Assembly: GCF_017562075.2 (NCBI RefSeq)
Contig: NC_054082.1
Span: forward strand, 46,521,832 to 46,585,831
Direction: 5' to 3'
Length of the DNA: 64,000 nt
DNA from: Anopheles merus
Taxonomy: Eukaryota > Arthropoda > Insecta > Diptera > Culicidae
Shown here: positions 37,345 through 47,100 of the stretch, piece by piece
How the letters are laid out: every line of letters starts with the position of its first letter
Position numbering within the stretch: the first letter of the stretch is position 1
Translations under genes and position numbers: made by a program
Notes under the pieces: model-generated
Database searches by the model: none
Seen by the model: only the letters and a program-made list of their open reading frames with translations
Told to the model about the DNA's origin: nothing

Positions 37345-37578
37345 CAGGGTTTTCCAGGGGTTCTCATAGTTGTGGGATACTTCCTTGACTCTATCTTATT
37401 AGAAGTGAACTTTATATTTACTTGCACTTAGGAATTGGACTATCTTTTTTGGAAATTCCTATTGGATTTCTCCAACAAGGGTACTATAGAGTCCAATTCC
37501 CATGGCATAAAGTTCTTTTCCCCTTAAGAAAAAGTCACTGAAGTGTACCACAACGATGCGAACTCCTGGAAAACCCTG
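37345..37578. mobile_element. TA-flanked MITE (Tc1/mariner-like), 234 bp
   Basis: The ends CAGGGTTTTCCAGGGGTTC and CAGGGTTTTCCAGGAGTTC (reverse complement of the right end) pair almost perfectly. Similarity continues for about 40 bp (through GTTGTGG and ACTTC). TA flanks each end (37343-37344 and 37579-37580). There is no coding capacity. It is a distinct family from the MITE at 15376. Confidence 0.88.
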
Positions 37579-37746
37579 TAACTCAAGATGACAAGATTTA
37601 TAATTGATGCCCTTCTTCTATTGCCAATTCAAATTTGCATATTGCGCATTTATTCAATTGACGAATAATGAATAAAGATCCCTCATCAGTAGGATAGTAA
37701 GCGTGAGTAGGTTTTACAGAGAATATAATAGCTTCTGTGTATACTT

Positions 37747-37932
37747 CTACTTGGTGTAACGCGTCATATCGTAGACATGACCTTGCACAGACTTTCGGGG
37801 CTTATTCAGTACCATGCAGCCGGATATAGTAAGTCCTTGCTACGGAGGAACGGTCCATTCTAGACATAAACTCACGACGGGCATACTGTTAAGCTGTGCG
37901 AGTTGACGACTGTATCATGGGACCGTTCCCCA
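37747..37932 (-). mobile_element. tRNA-derived SINE, diverged copy
   Basis: Read on the minus strand it starts GGGGAACGGTCCCATGATAC, keeps a box A-like segment (GATACAGTCGTCAACTC) and a decayed box B, and aligns along its length with the SINE at 56565-56773. It is flanked by TATACTT (37740-37746 and 37933-37939). Many substitutions make it the oldest of the copies here. Confidence 0.75.
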
Positions 37933-37939
37933 TATACTT

Positions 37940-38575
37940 GTACCTAATAAATAACTTGAAAAGTATTCTTTCGTTACAAGTTAATTTGTGACAAAATACC
38001 TAAAACCAATAACAATCGCCGACAGCCGAAGTTCATAAGTGACTTTGGCGGATCTTTATCAAGTACGGTTGTTGCATCAAATAAGAAGAATTGCTAAAAC
38101 CACTGTCAACAGCAACAACAATCGTTTTCCTTATCATTTTATCTATAACTGAGATAAATTCCGTAGGAGAGAGAAGAAATTATGATTAGCACTGATTAAT
38201 TATTTGGATACAGAGCGTACATCTAACATTGCGTTGTTTCGTCTAAAAGGTACATATTATTATTTTTTTTATATATTAAATTATATTTTGTCTCATTAAA
38301 TTGACTGCCTTTATGGGCTTAACAACATTATATTAATAATTACTAAGGAAGCAGGAAACTCTATATAATAAAAAAATAAGCAGTATAATTAGCAGCATTA
38401 TAGTAGAAAAACAATTTCGGATGCACAAATTAAAAAAAACTAAACCAACTGGATGCGAACCACTACTTTTTTAATGCATAATGTTTCCCTCGTAGCAAAT
38501 ATAAAATCATCATCTGCCTTATAAACCAATCCCCCGCCCATGCACACTGTAAGCCTTGCCTCAGTCCCACAACAT
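37940..38575. other. AT-rich 3' flank of the first zinc-finger gene
   Basis: No gene is seen. An ATTAAA on the minus strand (plus-strand TTTAAT, 38470-38475) lies about 100 bp beyond the zinc-finger stop and may be its poly(A) signal. Confidence 0.5.
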
Positions 38576-39963
38576 CTACTTGGCCGCCTTGAGCGCCCAC
38601 ATCATCATGCACCGCCTGCTGTTCATGTGCCGCCGTAGATCGGTGCTGGTAGTGAACCGTGCCGGACACTTGCCACACTGGTACGGTTTTTCGCCGTTGT
38701 GAAACCGGATGTGACGCTTCACGTTGGAAACGTGCGTAAAGCCCTTGCCGCACTGCGGACAAATGTGGGGCTTGTCGCCGCGGTGCAACCGTTCGTGCAC
38801 CACCATCGAACTTTGCTGGTGGAACCGTTTCGGGCACACGCTGCACTTGAATCGCTTCGGGATGACGTGAGTGTAAAAGTGCCGGTTCAGGGCGGACCGG
38901 TTCTGGAACAGTCGATTGCAATCGTCATAGGAACACTGGAATGGTTTCGGATCGGTGAGGTGCGTTTTCTCGTGCAAGGCCTTCGCTTCCGGTTCGTTAA
39001 ATTCGCGATAGCAGTACCGGCACATGAGAGCATTGATCTTGCCCGAAAGAACGCGCCGAAATTTGACGGCATTCGTGTTGTCCCGGCGCAGCTTCTTGTG
39101 TTCGAGCTGCTGGTGCTGTTTGAGTGCCGCCCGGGTATGGAACAGCTGTCCGCACTGAACGCACTTCAGTACTGATCCGGATTCGGCTGGAGAGTCAACG
39201 TGCTCCGTCTTACTGTTAACGTCATCTTTCCCTTCTTCCGTTTCATCGTTGAAACTGTCCACTGAGAGTGATTCGGCCCGCAGTCCTATATCGTCAAGCG
39301 AAAGCTCCAGCTCCATCTTAACCACCTCCAGTGCTGGCGATGCTTCTTGGCCGCTGCAGTCCGTTCTGGCAGCTGTACTGTCGTTTAGTAGTGAAACGGA
39401 ATCATCGGGCTGTTCTTCCGCTACCGCCTCCTGTAACGGTTCTTCCTGTTCTTCTGGAAGGCTTTCCGATTTGATCACAATATCTAGCCGTCCGGTGCTG
39501 GACACGTCATTTCCGGGCGCTATTTGCAGACGCTCTTCGGCGGCAACGTGACTGCTTTCGCCCATTCGCCCAGCCACCGCCGGTTCTGGCGTCATAAGAG
39601 GAGCACTAATCGAATCATCACTGATCGGAGTGGTCTGCTGCATCGTGTGGGATGCGGATATTCGCGGTAGCCCCAGGCCCAGACGGTTGATGTTGTTGTG
39701 GATGCACTTCTCTTTAAACCGGTGTGCTATCCGCAGCTCGTCGTAGCAAGGTATGCAAAGCTCGTCTTTGGATTTTACCTGAAAGAAGCCTTTCTTTAAT
39801 CCTTATTTGCTTTAGAAATATGACGGTGACGCTGTCTTACGATGATTCCGGTCACGTATGTCCAAAGCCGATCGACGCCTCGGGGATGCTGGTAGATCGC
39901 TATCATGCCCGGTTCCTCGATATGGCAAGCGACACACCGACCCCGACTCATGATGGAATTCAT
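38576..39963 (-). CDS. ZAD-C2H2 zinc-finger protein, copy 1
   Basis: This is a probable nuclear DNA-binding regulator of the ZAD family expanded in insects. Exons: 39963-39841 and 39778-38576; the 62-bp intron is phase 0 and the product is 441 residues. The N-terminal ZAD zinc-binding site is split by the intron: CVAC (residues 10-13) in exon 1 and CIPC (49-52) in exon 2, with the shared GMIAIYQHP motif between. An acidic Ser/Glu-rich linker follows. The C-terminal third has six zinc fingers, the last ending His-x5-Cys in place of the usual His-His. A second ATG at codon 5 is an alternative start. The gene at 41680 has the same layout and the same intron position, so the two arose by duplication. 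Target DNA is unknown. Confidence 0.92.
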
Positions 39964-40239
39964 ATTGTTTTGCTGGCGGATTTCAATGCACTTTTACAAA
40001 CTGCGGCAGTTTCATGCTGAGTAAAATTTAAGATAAAAAGTTGCAATAAAAAGTTGGTTCTTTTCACAACAAACAAACAACGTAAACAAACTGGTAGAAG
40101 TCAGAACAATCGACAGATGGGAAAGGTTGGCTCATGACAGTATGTGTGTGTTATTTTGTTTCCCACGCTTGGCTTTAGTTTGACAGTTGGTGCAAATGAT
40201 GTTTGTTCCAATATGACAATCAGTTTGAACCGACGGGAT

Positions 40240-40245
40240 TTTATT
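40240..40245 (-). terminator. Poly(A) signal of the unrecognised gene
   Basis: AATAAA on the minus strand, about 20 bp beyond the stop at 40266. Confidence 0.6.
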
Positions 40246-40265
40246 TTAAAAATGATTCTTGCAAA

Positions 40266-40877
40266 CTACAGCCCCAAATCTTCGATATCGGTGATTTCTT
40301 CTGTTTCCATTGGCTGATCCGTGGTAGACGTATTGGTGCCCACGCTTTTAACGGCAGACTCTACATAATAGTGCACATGTTTCACCACCCTTTCTCCGTT
40401 CGGTGCTCGCAGACGATCTCGGTTTTGATAGTATGGTAAATCCTCTGTATCGGTTTTCTTCTCGTAGTGGAAGCAAAAAGGTTTGCACTGTCTAGCATTC
40501 ATATTTTGACCAGGCGGCAGGTTTGACTCGAATGCTGCATCGTTCGCGCGCAGCTCGTGCAATATTTGCGCTAACAGAGATTGATAGTTTATCATAGCAG
40601 TCTGGTCTCCTCCCATTGGACATTCGATACTTGTCGGTGTAGAATTGGGAGGACGCGACAAAAACCAGTTTCGCCGATCGATTATGTTCCGCTGATCTTG
40701 CCAAGTGATGATGAATGTTTCATTTCCAATCACGAGTGGGACTTGTAGATGAAGGAAGGAAAAAATGAAATGCACTATTTGTTTGTATTTAATTTGTCTT
40801 TCCTTACAGTGCACTGGTTCAGCAAACATTTCGTACGATTTTTGTTCTGAGTTAATCAATATAGACTGTTGATTCAT
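40266..40877 (-). CDS. Unrecognised protein, two exons (about 181 residues)
   Basis: I do not recognise this protein. Exons: 40877-40808 and 40741-40266. The 66-bp intron has a GTAAGG donor, a long pyrimidine tract and a TACAAG acceptor. It is a multiple of three without a stop, so the frame is also open unspliced (203 residues), but the intron-encoded part is AT-driven and unlike the rest. The spliced product has VIGNETFIITWQDQ early, a predicted helical middle (MINYQSLLAQILHELR), a Cys-x3-Cys (CKPFC) and an acidic tail rich in Thr, Glu and Asp. No signal peptide, membrane segment or known domain is visible. Its position between two duplicated zinc-finger genes on the same strand, and its own poly(A) signal, support a real gene. 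Confidence 0.7.
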   Translation of the reverse strand: MNQQSILINSEQKSYEMFAEPVHCKERQIKYKQIVHFIFSFLHLQVPLVIGNETFIITWQDQRNIIDRRNWFLSRPPNSTPTSIECPMGGDQTAMINYQSLLAQILHELRANDAAFESNLPPGQNMNARQCKPFCFHYEKKTDTEDLPYYQNRDRLRAPNGERVVKHVHYYVESAVKSVGTNTSTTDQPMETEEITDIEDLGL

Positions 40878-41679
40878 GATTTAGTTTGATTGTAATAAAC
40901 TTATAATTATTCAATTTTTTTAGAATTATTTTCACTTGAAATTTGGATGCTTTTCACCTGATCGGGTCCTATGTTGAATAAAGAGTGAAACTTAATCCTA
41001 TCGCTACTATGATGATGAACTTTTTTTTTTCCTATGACAGCAAAAATGTGGACTTTTTGTAAGAAAAAAAAAACTTATGTTATTCCACTGTTCAATAATT
41101 ATAACAAAGAGAGCGCTTCGATCCTATTTTATTGCACAGTCCAATGCCTTGTTTTTTCATCGTGCCTTCATTTTGAGTCTTTTGTTTACCATTGGCATCT
41201 GGCAGCAAGTGCCGCAAGTTGCTACTTATTTGGCGGAATTTCAGCTTGTATCAAGCACAAACGTGTTAATGTAACAGCGTTTCGTTCAATAGAAAAACAT
41301 CTAGAATAGATTTCTTTTTCGTCGGTTTCAGTGCATTTAAAAGTGTGAAATAATAGAACTTTGAGTTTTTGTAAATGTACAACATTTTGGAATTGGATTT
41401 TTGAATAGGTTTAAAAATCAGTATTTCTTGACATTATCATTTTCTGCTTAAAATACAACATACATTGATACTTTTAAGCGATACGACAAAGTCGTTCCTC
41501 CTGAACAATAGAAAAAAATATGTATGCTGTTTTTTAAACAATAATGATGTAAACTAGACACACATAACATGAATATTGTGATTGTATCCCTCTCAAACTT
41601 ATGAAATATGTTGGCTGTTCCGTTAAGTGTGCAACAATTGGCAAACTACCCTACACAGTTAAATATATGTCCACTTATT
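40878..41679. other. Spacer between the unrecognised gene and zinc-finger copy 2
   Basis: AT-rich DNA with no recognisable gene. It must contain the promoter of the gene at 40877 and the 3' end of the gene at 41680. Confidence 0.55.
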
Positions 41680-42995
41680 CTAGTGTTTTTTAACCATGTG
41701 TCGCTTAAGCGAGGACGTTTCGGAAAACCTTGCCGTACAGCTCGTACATTCGTAGGGCCGTTCGCCAGTGTGCGTCCGGCGGTGGATGGTCAGCTTGCCG
41801 CTCGAATAGAACCCTTTCCCGCAGTCACCGCACAAGTACGGTCGTTCGTTGGTGTGGGAGCGCATATGAACCGTGCGAGAGTAGTGCGTTCTGTAGGATT
41901 TGCCGCACAGATTGCAAGCGTACGGCCGTTCGCCAGTGTGGAAGCGAATGTGATTCTTGAGATTGCCTCCCTCCGCGAAGCCTTTGCCACACTTTGGGCA
42001 GATGAACGGCTTTTCCCCACTGTGTGTTCGCTCATGCGCCATCTGATTGCCCAGCGTGTGGAATCGCCTCGAGCAGTACCGACAGCCGAACCGCTTTACG
42101 GCGGAATGGATGCGCACGTGCGATCGCAAACCTACGCGGTCTTTAAAAGATCTGCCACAACCTTCGTGCACACATTTGAATGGTTTCGCTTCCGATTTGT
42201 GCGACTCGGTATGTTCGATCTTGTCGGCCAGTAGGGTAAACTCTTTGAAACAGTACTCACACATCAGGCTATGCAGTTTCGGCAGAAGGGAAGAGGATTG
42301 ACCCCTCTCTTGGGTGGCTGCTGTTATGATTTGGTCGCCGATTTGTTCTTTAGCGGTAACGGTACCCACTTTGTCTTTTGATGCATTGTCATTAGTTGCG
42401 GTTTCTATTACCCCGACTATATAATGTGCTAACGGTTGATCTTCCTCGTCTTGTAGCGGGTCAATGAGTTCTTCGCTAATTTCAACATCATCCTGCTGTA
42501 TCGTTTCATTTTCTATGCATAATTCTATCTTGGGAAGCGGCGAAGGATCTGACATTTCCGGTGCAAGATTAGACGAGTTCGCCCTGCCATTGCTGCTGTT
42601 GTCTTCTGTATTTTGATTTATGGTCGATTCCGGTACAGATTTATCATACGTAGTGTAAACATCCGTACAACTACTAATGACGCTCTGGTCTGGAGGAGCA
42701 TGTGCCGTCTGTTTAGCCCGAGACGATAACCGTAGTGCAGTGTTCTGAATGCATCTCTGTTTGAAGCGATATGCTGCCTTCAAATCATCATAGCACGGCA
42801 CACACAGATGTTCTTCCGGTTGTACCTGGAATAATAACAATGCGGTTGAGCGATGTACAACTTGTGCAAATGGTTCACCTCACCCCGTACCTTTATGTCG
42901 GTAATTGAGTGAAACATCTCATCCAACCCATTTGGATGCTGATAAATAGCAATCATGCCATTGTTTTTCACACTACACGATACGCAGGTTTGCAT
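41680..42995 (-). CDS. ZAD-C2H2 zinc-finger protein, copy 2
   Basis: Exons: 42995-42891 and 42825-41680; the 65-bp intron is phase 0 and the product is 416 residues. The ZAD Cys pairs are CVSC (4-7) in exon 1 and CVPC (43-46) in exon 2, with GMIAIYQHP between, nearly the same as the gene at 38576. The linker is acidic. Seven C2H2 fingers follow near the C-terminus, joined by mostly canonical TGE(K/R)P linkers, which favours sequence-specific DNA binding. One more finger and more regular linkers distinguish it from copy 1. The ATG at 42995 is chosen because it starts the ZAD; the longer frame above begins with TTG. The promoter side faces NOL6, but the shared spacer is now split by transposons. 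Confidence 0.93.
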
Positions 42996-43146
42996 TTTGC
43001 TGTGCAATATGTACAATTATGTGAACGCTTTGGCAGGAAATACTGTGTTGAGGCAGATCATTTCCAAACACTTGGTGGAAAACAAATATCGTCCTGGCGC
43101 TGGGAGCTATAAACAACTAGCTGTCATTGAGTCCAAGCCCGGCGGT
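42996..43146 (-). promoter_or_regulatory. Left half of an ancestral divergent promoter (zinc-finger side)
   Basis: This is the DNA between the zinc-finger start and the hAT-like insertion. It ends in CCGGCGGT, the left copy of the 8-bp duplication. With 50141-50318 it would form a spacer of about 330 bp between two divergent genes. No TATA box is evident. Confidence 0.5.
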
Positions 43147-43936
43147 CAGTGAGACCAGATTATGTTGGCGGTTTTCGGTAGGAGCACCAAAATTTTATCG
43201 GTAGTATTCGGTAGTTTTTGGTAGGTTGTGAAATTTGAAAATCAGTTAAATGTATGAAGTGTTGAGCGGAGGGAGAGGGGGGGAGGGGAGAGTTGCTATT
43301 CTGAAACCTAATCATAGCGGTCACACGAATGTAGGCCTTTCTGAAATTTCGATCTGAAAATTGTACTAGGGATTGTAAGCCAACGAAGAATTGAGATGCA
43401 CATTTTCTTCTGAGCGGTTGCGAGTTTCTTTTCTCGGGGCTCCACACGGTCACTTAAGGTAGTGGCAGTGCTCCATTGTATGCCATTTTATCGGATGTGC
43501 TGTCAATCGATTTTCGATGGACTGAAATTGCCCTATTTAGCTATTTCGATAGAAATTGGATGATGTGATTATTTGGATGAGTTTTATAGCTTTATTAGAA
43601 AAAATACACAAAAACTTGAGATTGTTCCTACAAATCCTACATAATTACATTGACCGATCAAATCTTTTTTTGTATTCCCTCGTACGACAAAGTCACACAT
43701 CCGACGTTATCTGTCCAGTTTCATGTAAAATGTTTACAGCACGTCAGATTAAATCTGAAGAAAGACAGACATGGGCCTTAGTTGTCAATTAAACTTGTTG
43801 TTCTGGTTGCTAGTGATTTAACTATCTTCATAAGGAGCAGTCAAGGACAGGTCGACCCGAACCCATCGGGTCGGAGCCATCAGCAAGCAACCCGGTGTCA
43901 TTTGGGCCGAAAAGAACAAGTAGGTTCAATAGGTGC

Positions 43937-44111
43937 TGTTTAGTTTGGAATTCCTTTATTCAGATCCTACGTTGTGTTTCTTAATTCTTCCTCTGTTTCC
44001 CTATCTGGACATGTGCCCAAAACCCCTTCTGTCAAAACAAAACCTGTCATCCTAACGTCATAAACGTCTGTCATGTCCCAATTCACAAAACCAAACGTCT
44101 CATAGCAAACA
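43937..44111 (-). repeat. 3' LTR of the BEL/Pao element (175 bp)
   Basis: On the minus strand it runs TGTTTGC...AACTAAACA, with TG...CA ends. It appears identical to 49519-49693. On its plus-strand left side is the GGTGC duplication. Confidence 0.96.
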
Positions 44112-44145
44112 TTACGGCCACCTAAATTTCCTAAATTTACATCTA

Positions 44146-47100
44146 CTAGTACTGCTCTTCCTTTTCAAATGGCAACAAACATACGCGCGACACTGGACGT
44201 TTCAGAAACCCTTGTTGTGTGCGAAGAGTTACCACGCGAACGATACCATCGGAACCAGGATGAACTTCGTGGATTCTGGCTAGTGGCCACTCGCAGGGAG
44301 CAACGTTATCCTCCTTCAAGATCACCATTTGGCCGACAGCCACACGCTGAGGAACAAGAATCCGTTGATTATTGTTGTGTAGTTCACACATATACTCGGT
44401 CCTCCATCTCTTCCAGTGCCGCTGCACTAGCTGTTGAAGCAATTGAAATCGGCGCACGCGGTTCTCAGGGACGTCCACAACGTTGTTATCAGGCAGCGCC
44501 ATCAAAGCCGTCCCGATGAGAAAATGCCCCGGTGTTAGGGCATCTACTTCACTAGGATCTTCAGATAAGGGAGTTAAAGGGCGGCTGTTCATTTGTGCCT
44601 CTATTTGCACCAGCACTGTGGACATCTCCCCAAACGATAGACGTTGTAGGCGAAAAAGCTTTCGCAAGGTACGTTTCGCCGACTTGACTGCTGCCTCCCA
44701 TAGTCCACCAAAATTAGGCGCACGCGGGGGTATGAAGTGCCATTCTACCTTGTTTCTAGCACATTCCGCCAGTACAGCCTCCTTATGATGCGAATCGTTG
44801 AGAAGACGATGCAACTCCATTAGCTCAGTGTTTGCTCCTCGAAAGTTTAGCCCATTGTCTGAGTAAACCTTAGTAGGAAATCCTCTACGCGAAACGAAAC
44901 GACGGAATGCTGCAAGGAATGCCGCCGTAGACAAATCCTCCACTAACTCCAAATGCACTGCTTTGACTGCAAAGCAGACAAATACAGCCGCGTATGCCTT
45001 TGTTGCAGCAGCCCTACGATGAGGGGGCTTGAGATAGAATGGCCCGCAATAGTCAACTCCTACAACCGAGAAAGGGCGCGTAGGCGTAGCACGAGATTCA
45101 GGAAGTTGCCCCATAGGTTGAGATACTGTTTTAGGATCCGCTCTAAAGCACGTTACGCAGCTCTTGCAAACCGAATTAGCAATTCGTCGGCCGTCGATCA
45201 CCCAATATTCCTTTCGCATTTCAGCCAACGTGGCGCGAGGACCTGCGTGAAGCAATCGGCGGTGATATTCGACTGCTATTAATTTGGCAAAATGACTACT
45301 TCCTGGTAGTAGTAAAGGGTGTTTTCCAGAGTACTCGATCCCAGTTTGCTGTAGACGGCCACCAACACGGAGTAATCCATCTGCATCGATAAAAGGATGC
45401 AGAGATTTCAAACGAGAAGTTGCACGTACAGGTTTTCCGGATGATAATTCTCGCATATCGTTCGGAAAGTAGACGTTTTGAAGCATTTTGACGAACGTTA
45501 TTTTTGCGTTCTCCAGATCTATGGTGGTAATAAATGCTTCTCTGGAGGGATTCTGTTGGCGCCTGTACCCTTTCCATCGCAAACAGTATGCCGTGAATCT
45601 TAGCGCCTTCCAATAGCAAGAAAAACGTTTCACCCAATGCACCGAATCAATCGAAATTGCTGCTATGTTCTGCTTCTTGCGCTCCATCATTTCCTCAGGT
45701 GGAACTTCTATCATCTTACTTTCCTTCCACTCTTCTTGTGGCGATGACAACCAACTAGGGCCATGGAACCACAAATCGGACGATAATAGCTGCTGGGGTA
45801 GAGCTCCTCTTGAAACTATATCAGCCGGATTTTCTGTACCTCTAATGTGCATCCATTTGCAGCACTTTCCGATGTCCTGTATCAACGATACACGATTTGC
45901 TACAAAAGTGACCCATGTATACGAAGGAGATTTGAGCCAATGCAAAACCACTCTAGAATCACTCCACATAAATGTTTCGATTTCTTGCATGCCCATTGAT
46001 TTGCTTACATGATTCCACAAATTTATCGCCACCACTGCCGCACAAAGCTCCAATCGGGCCAAGCTGATTCTCTTTAACGGAGCTGGTCTAGATTTTGCAG
46101 CAAGTATTTCGACCTTTATTTGCCCATCACCATCCGTTGATCTTAAATACATGACTGCTCCATATGCCGCTTCGGATGCATCGGCAAAACAATGAAGCTG
46201 CATCGATGTCGATTTTGGCAAACGGACGTATCTCGGAATCTTGATGTCGGATAGCAAGGGTAGATTAGCATGAAATCCTTTCCATTCTTCTGCAAGCTCT
46301 GACGATAATGGGTCATCCCAGTCGTGACACGCAATCCACAGCTTCTGCATCCTTATTTTTGCCCAAGAAATAATTGGAGCTATCAAACCAAGCGGGTCAA
46401 ACAACCTGGCGATCATGGAGTAAATTCTTCTCTTCGTTAAAGGCTCCGCGTACTCAATGGTGTTGGCTTGAACATAAAGATGATCAGATGCTGGTAGCCA
46501 AACGACTCCGAGAGTTTTTACTGGATCATCAGATATAAAATTAACAGCAGTTTTCGAAGCGCGATCACCAGGGTTGATTTTCGTTAACAACATTTTTGAA
46601 TTCGTACTCCATTTTTGTAAACGGAAACCTCCTTTCGCAAGTAGCTTCACGAGTTGCTCATACAACTGCAAGGCTTCGTCTTCTGTATCGGTGCCTCCTA
46701 TATAATCATCTACGTAGAAATCATTTAAGAGTGCCTTTTTTGCGACCGGAAAATTATCGCCTTCATCAATAGCAAGTTGTTTTAAAACACGAGTCGCTAA
46801 AAAGGAAGACGGGGACAAACCAAAGGTTACTCGCTGCAACTCATAGGTTTCTACCGGCTGAGATTGATCGCTCCTCCAAAGTATTCGTTGTAACGGGGTG
46901 TGGTCTGGATGGACTTTTATTTGGAGGTACATTTTCTCTATATCGGCTGCTATAGCGATCGGATGCAATCGAAATCTTAGCAAAAGGTTCAGCAAACTAT
47001 CTTGGATGACCGGGCCTTTCATTAATACGTCATTCAACGAGCAGCCGCTCGCTGTCTTAGCCGATCCATCAAACACTGGACGAATTTTAGTGCTAGTGCT

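Noticed and set aside
43556..43792. 78-codon frame within the hAT-like element as a transposase remnant
   Set aside because: No recognisable hAT dimerisation, zinc-finger or catalytic motif can be seen.
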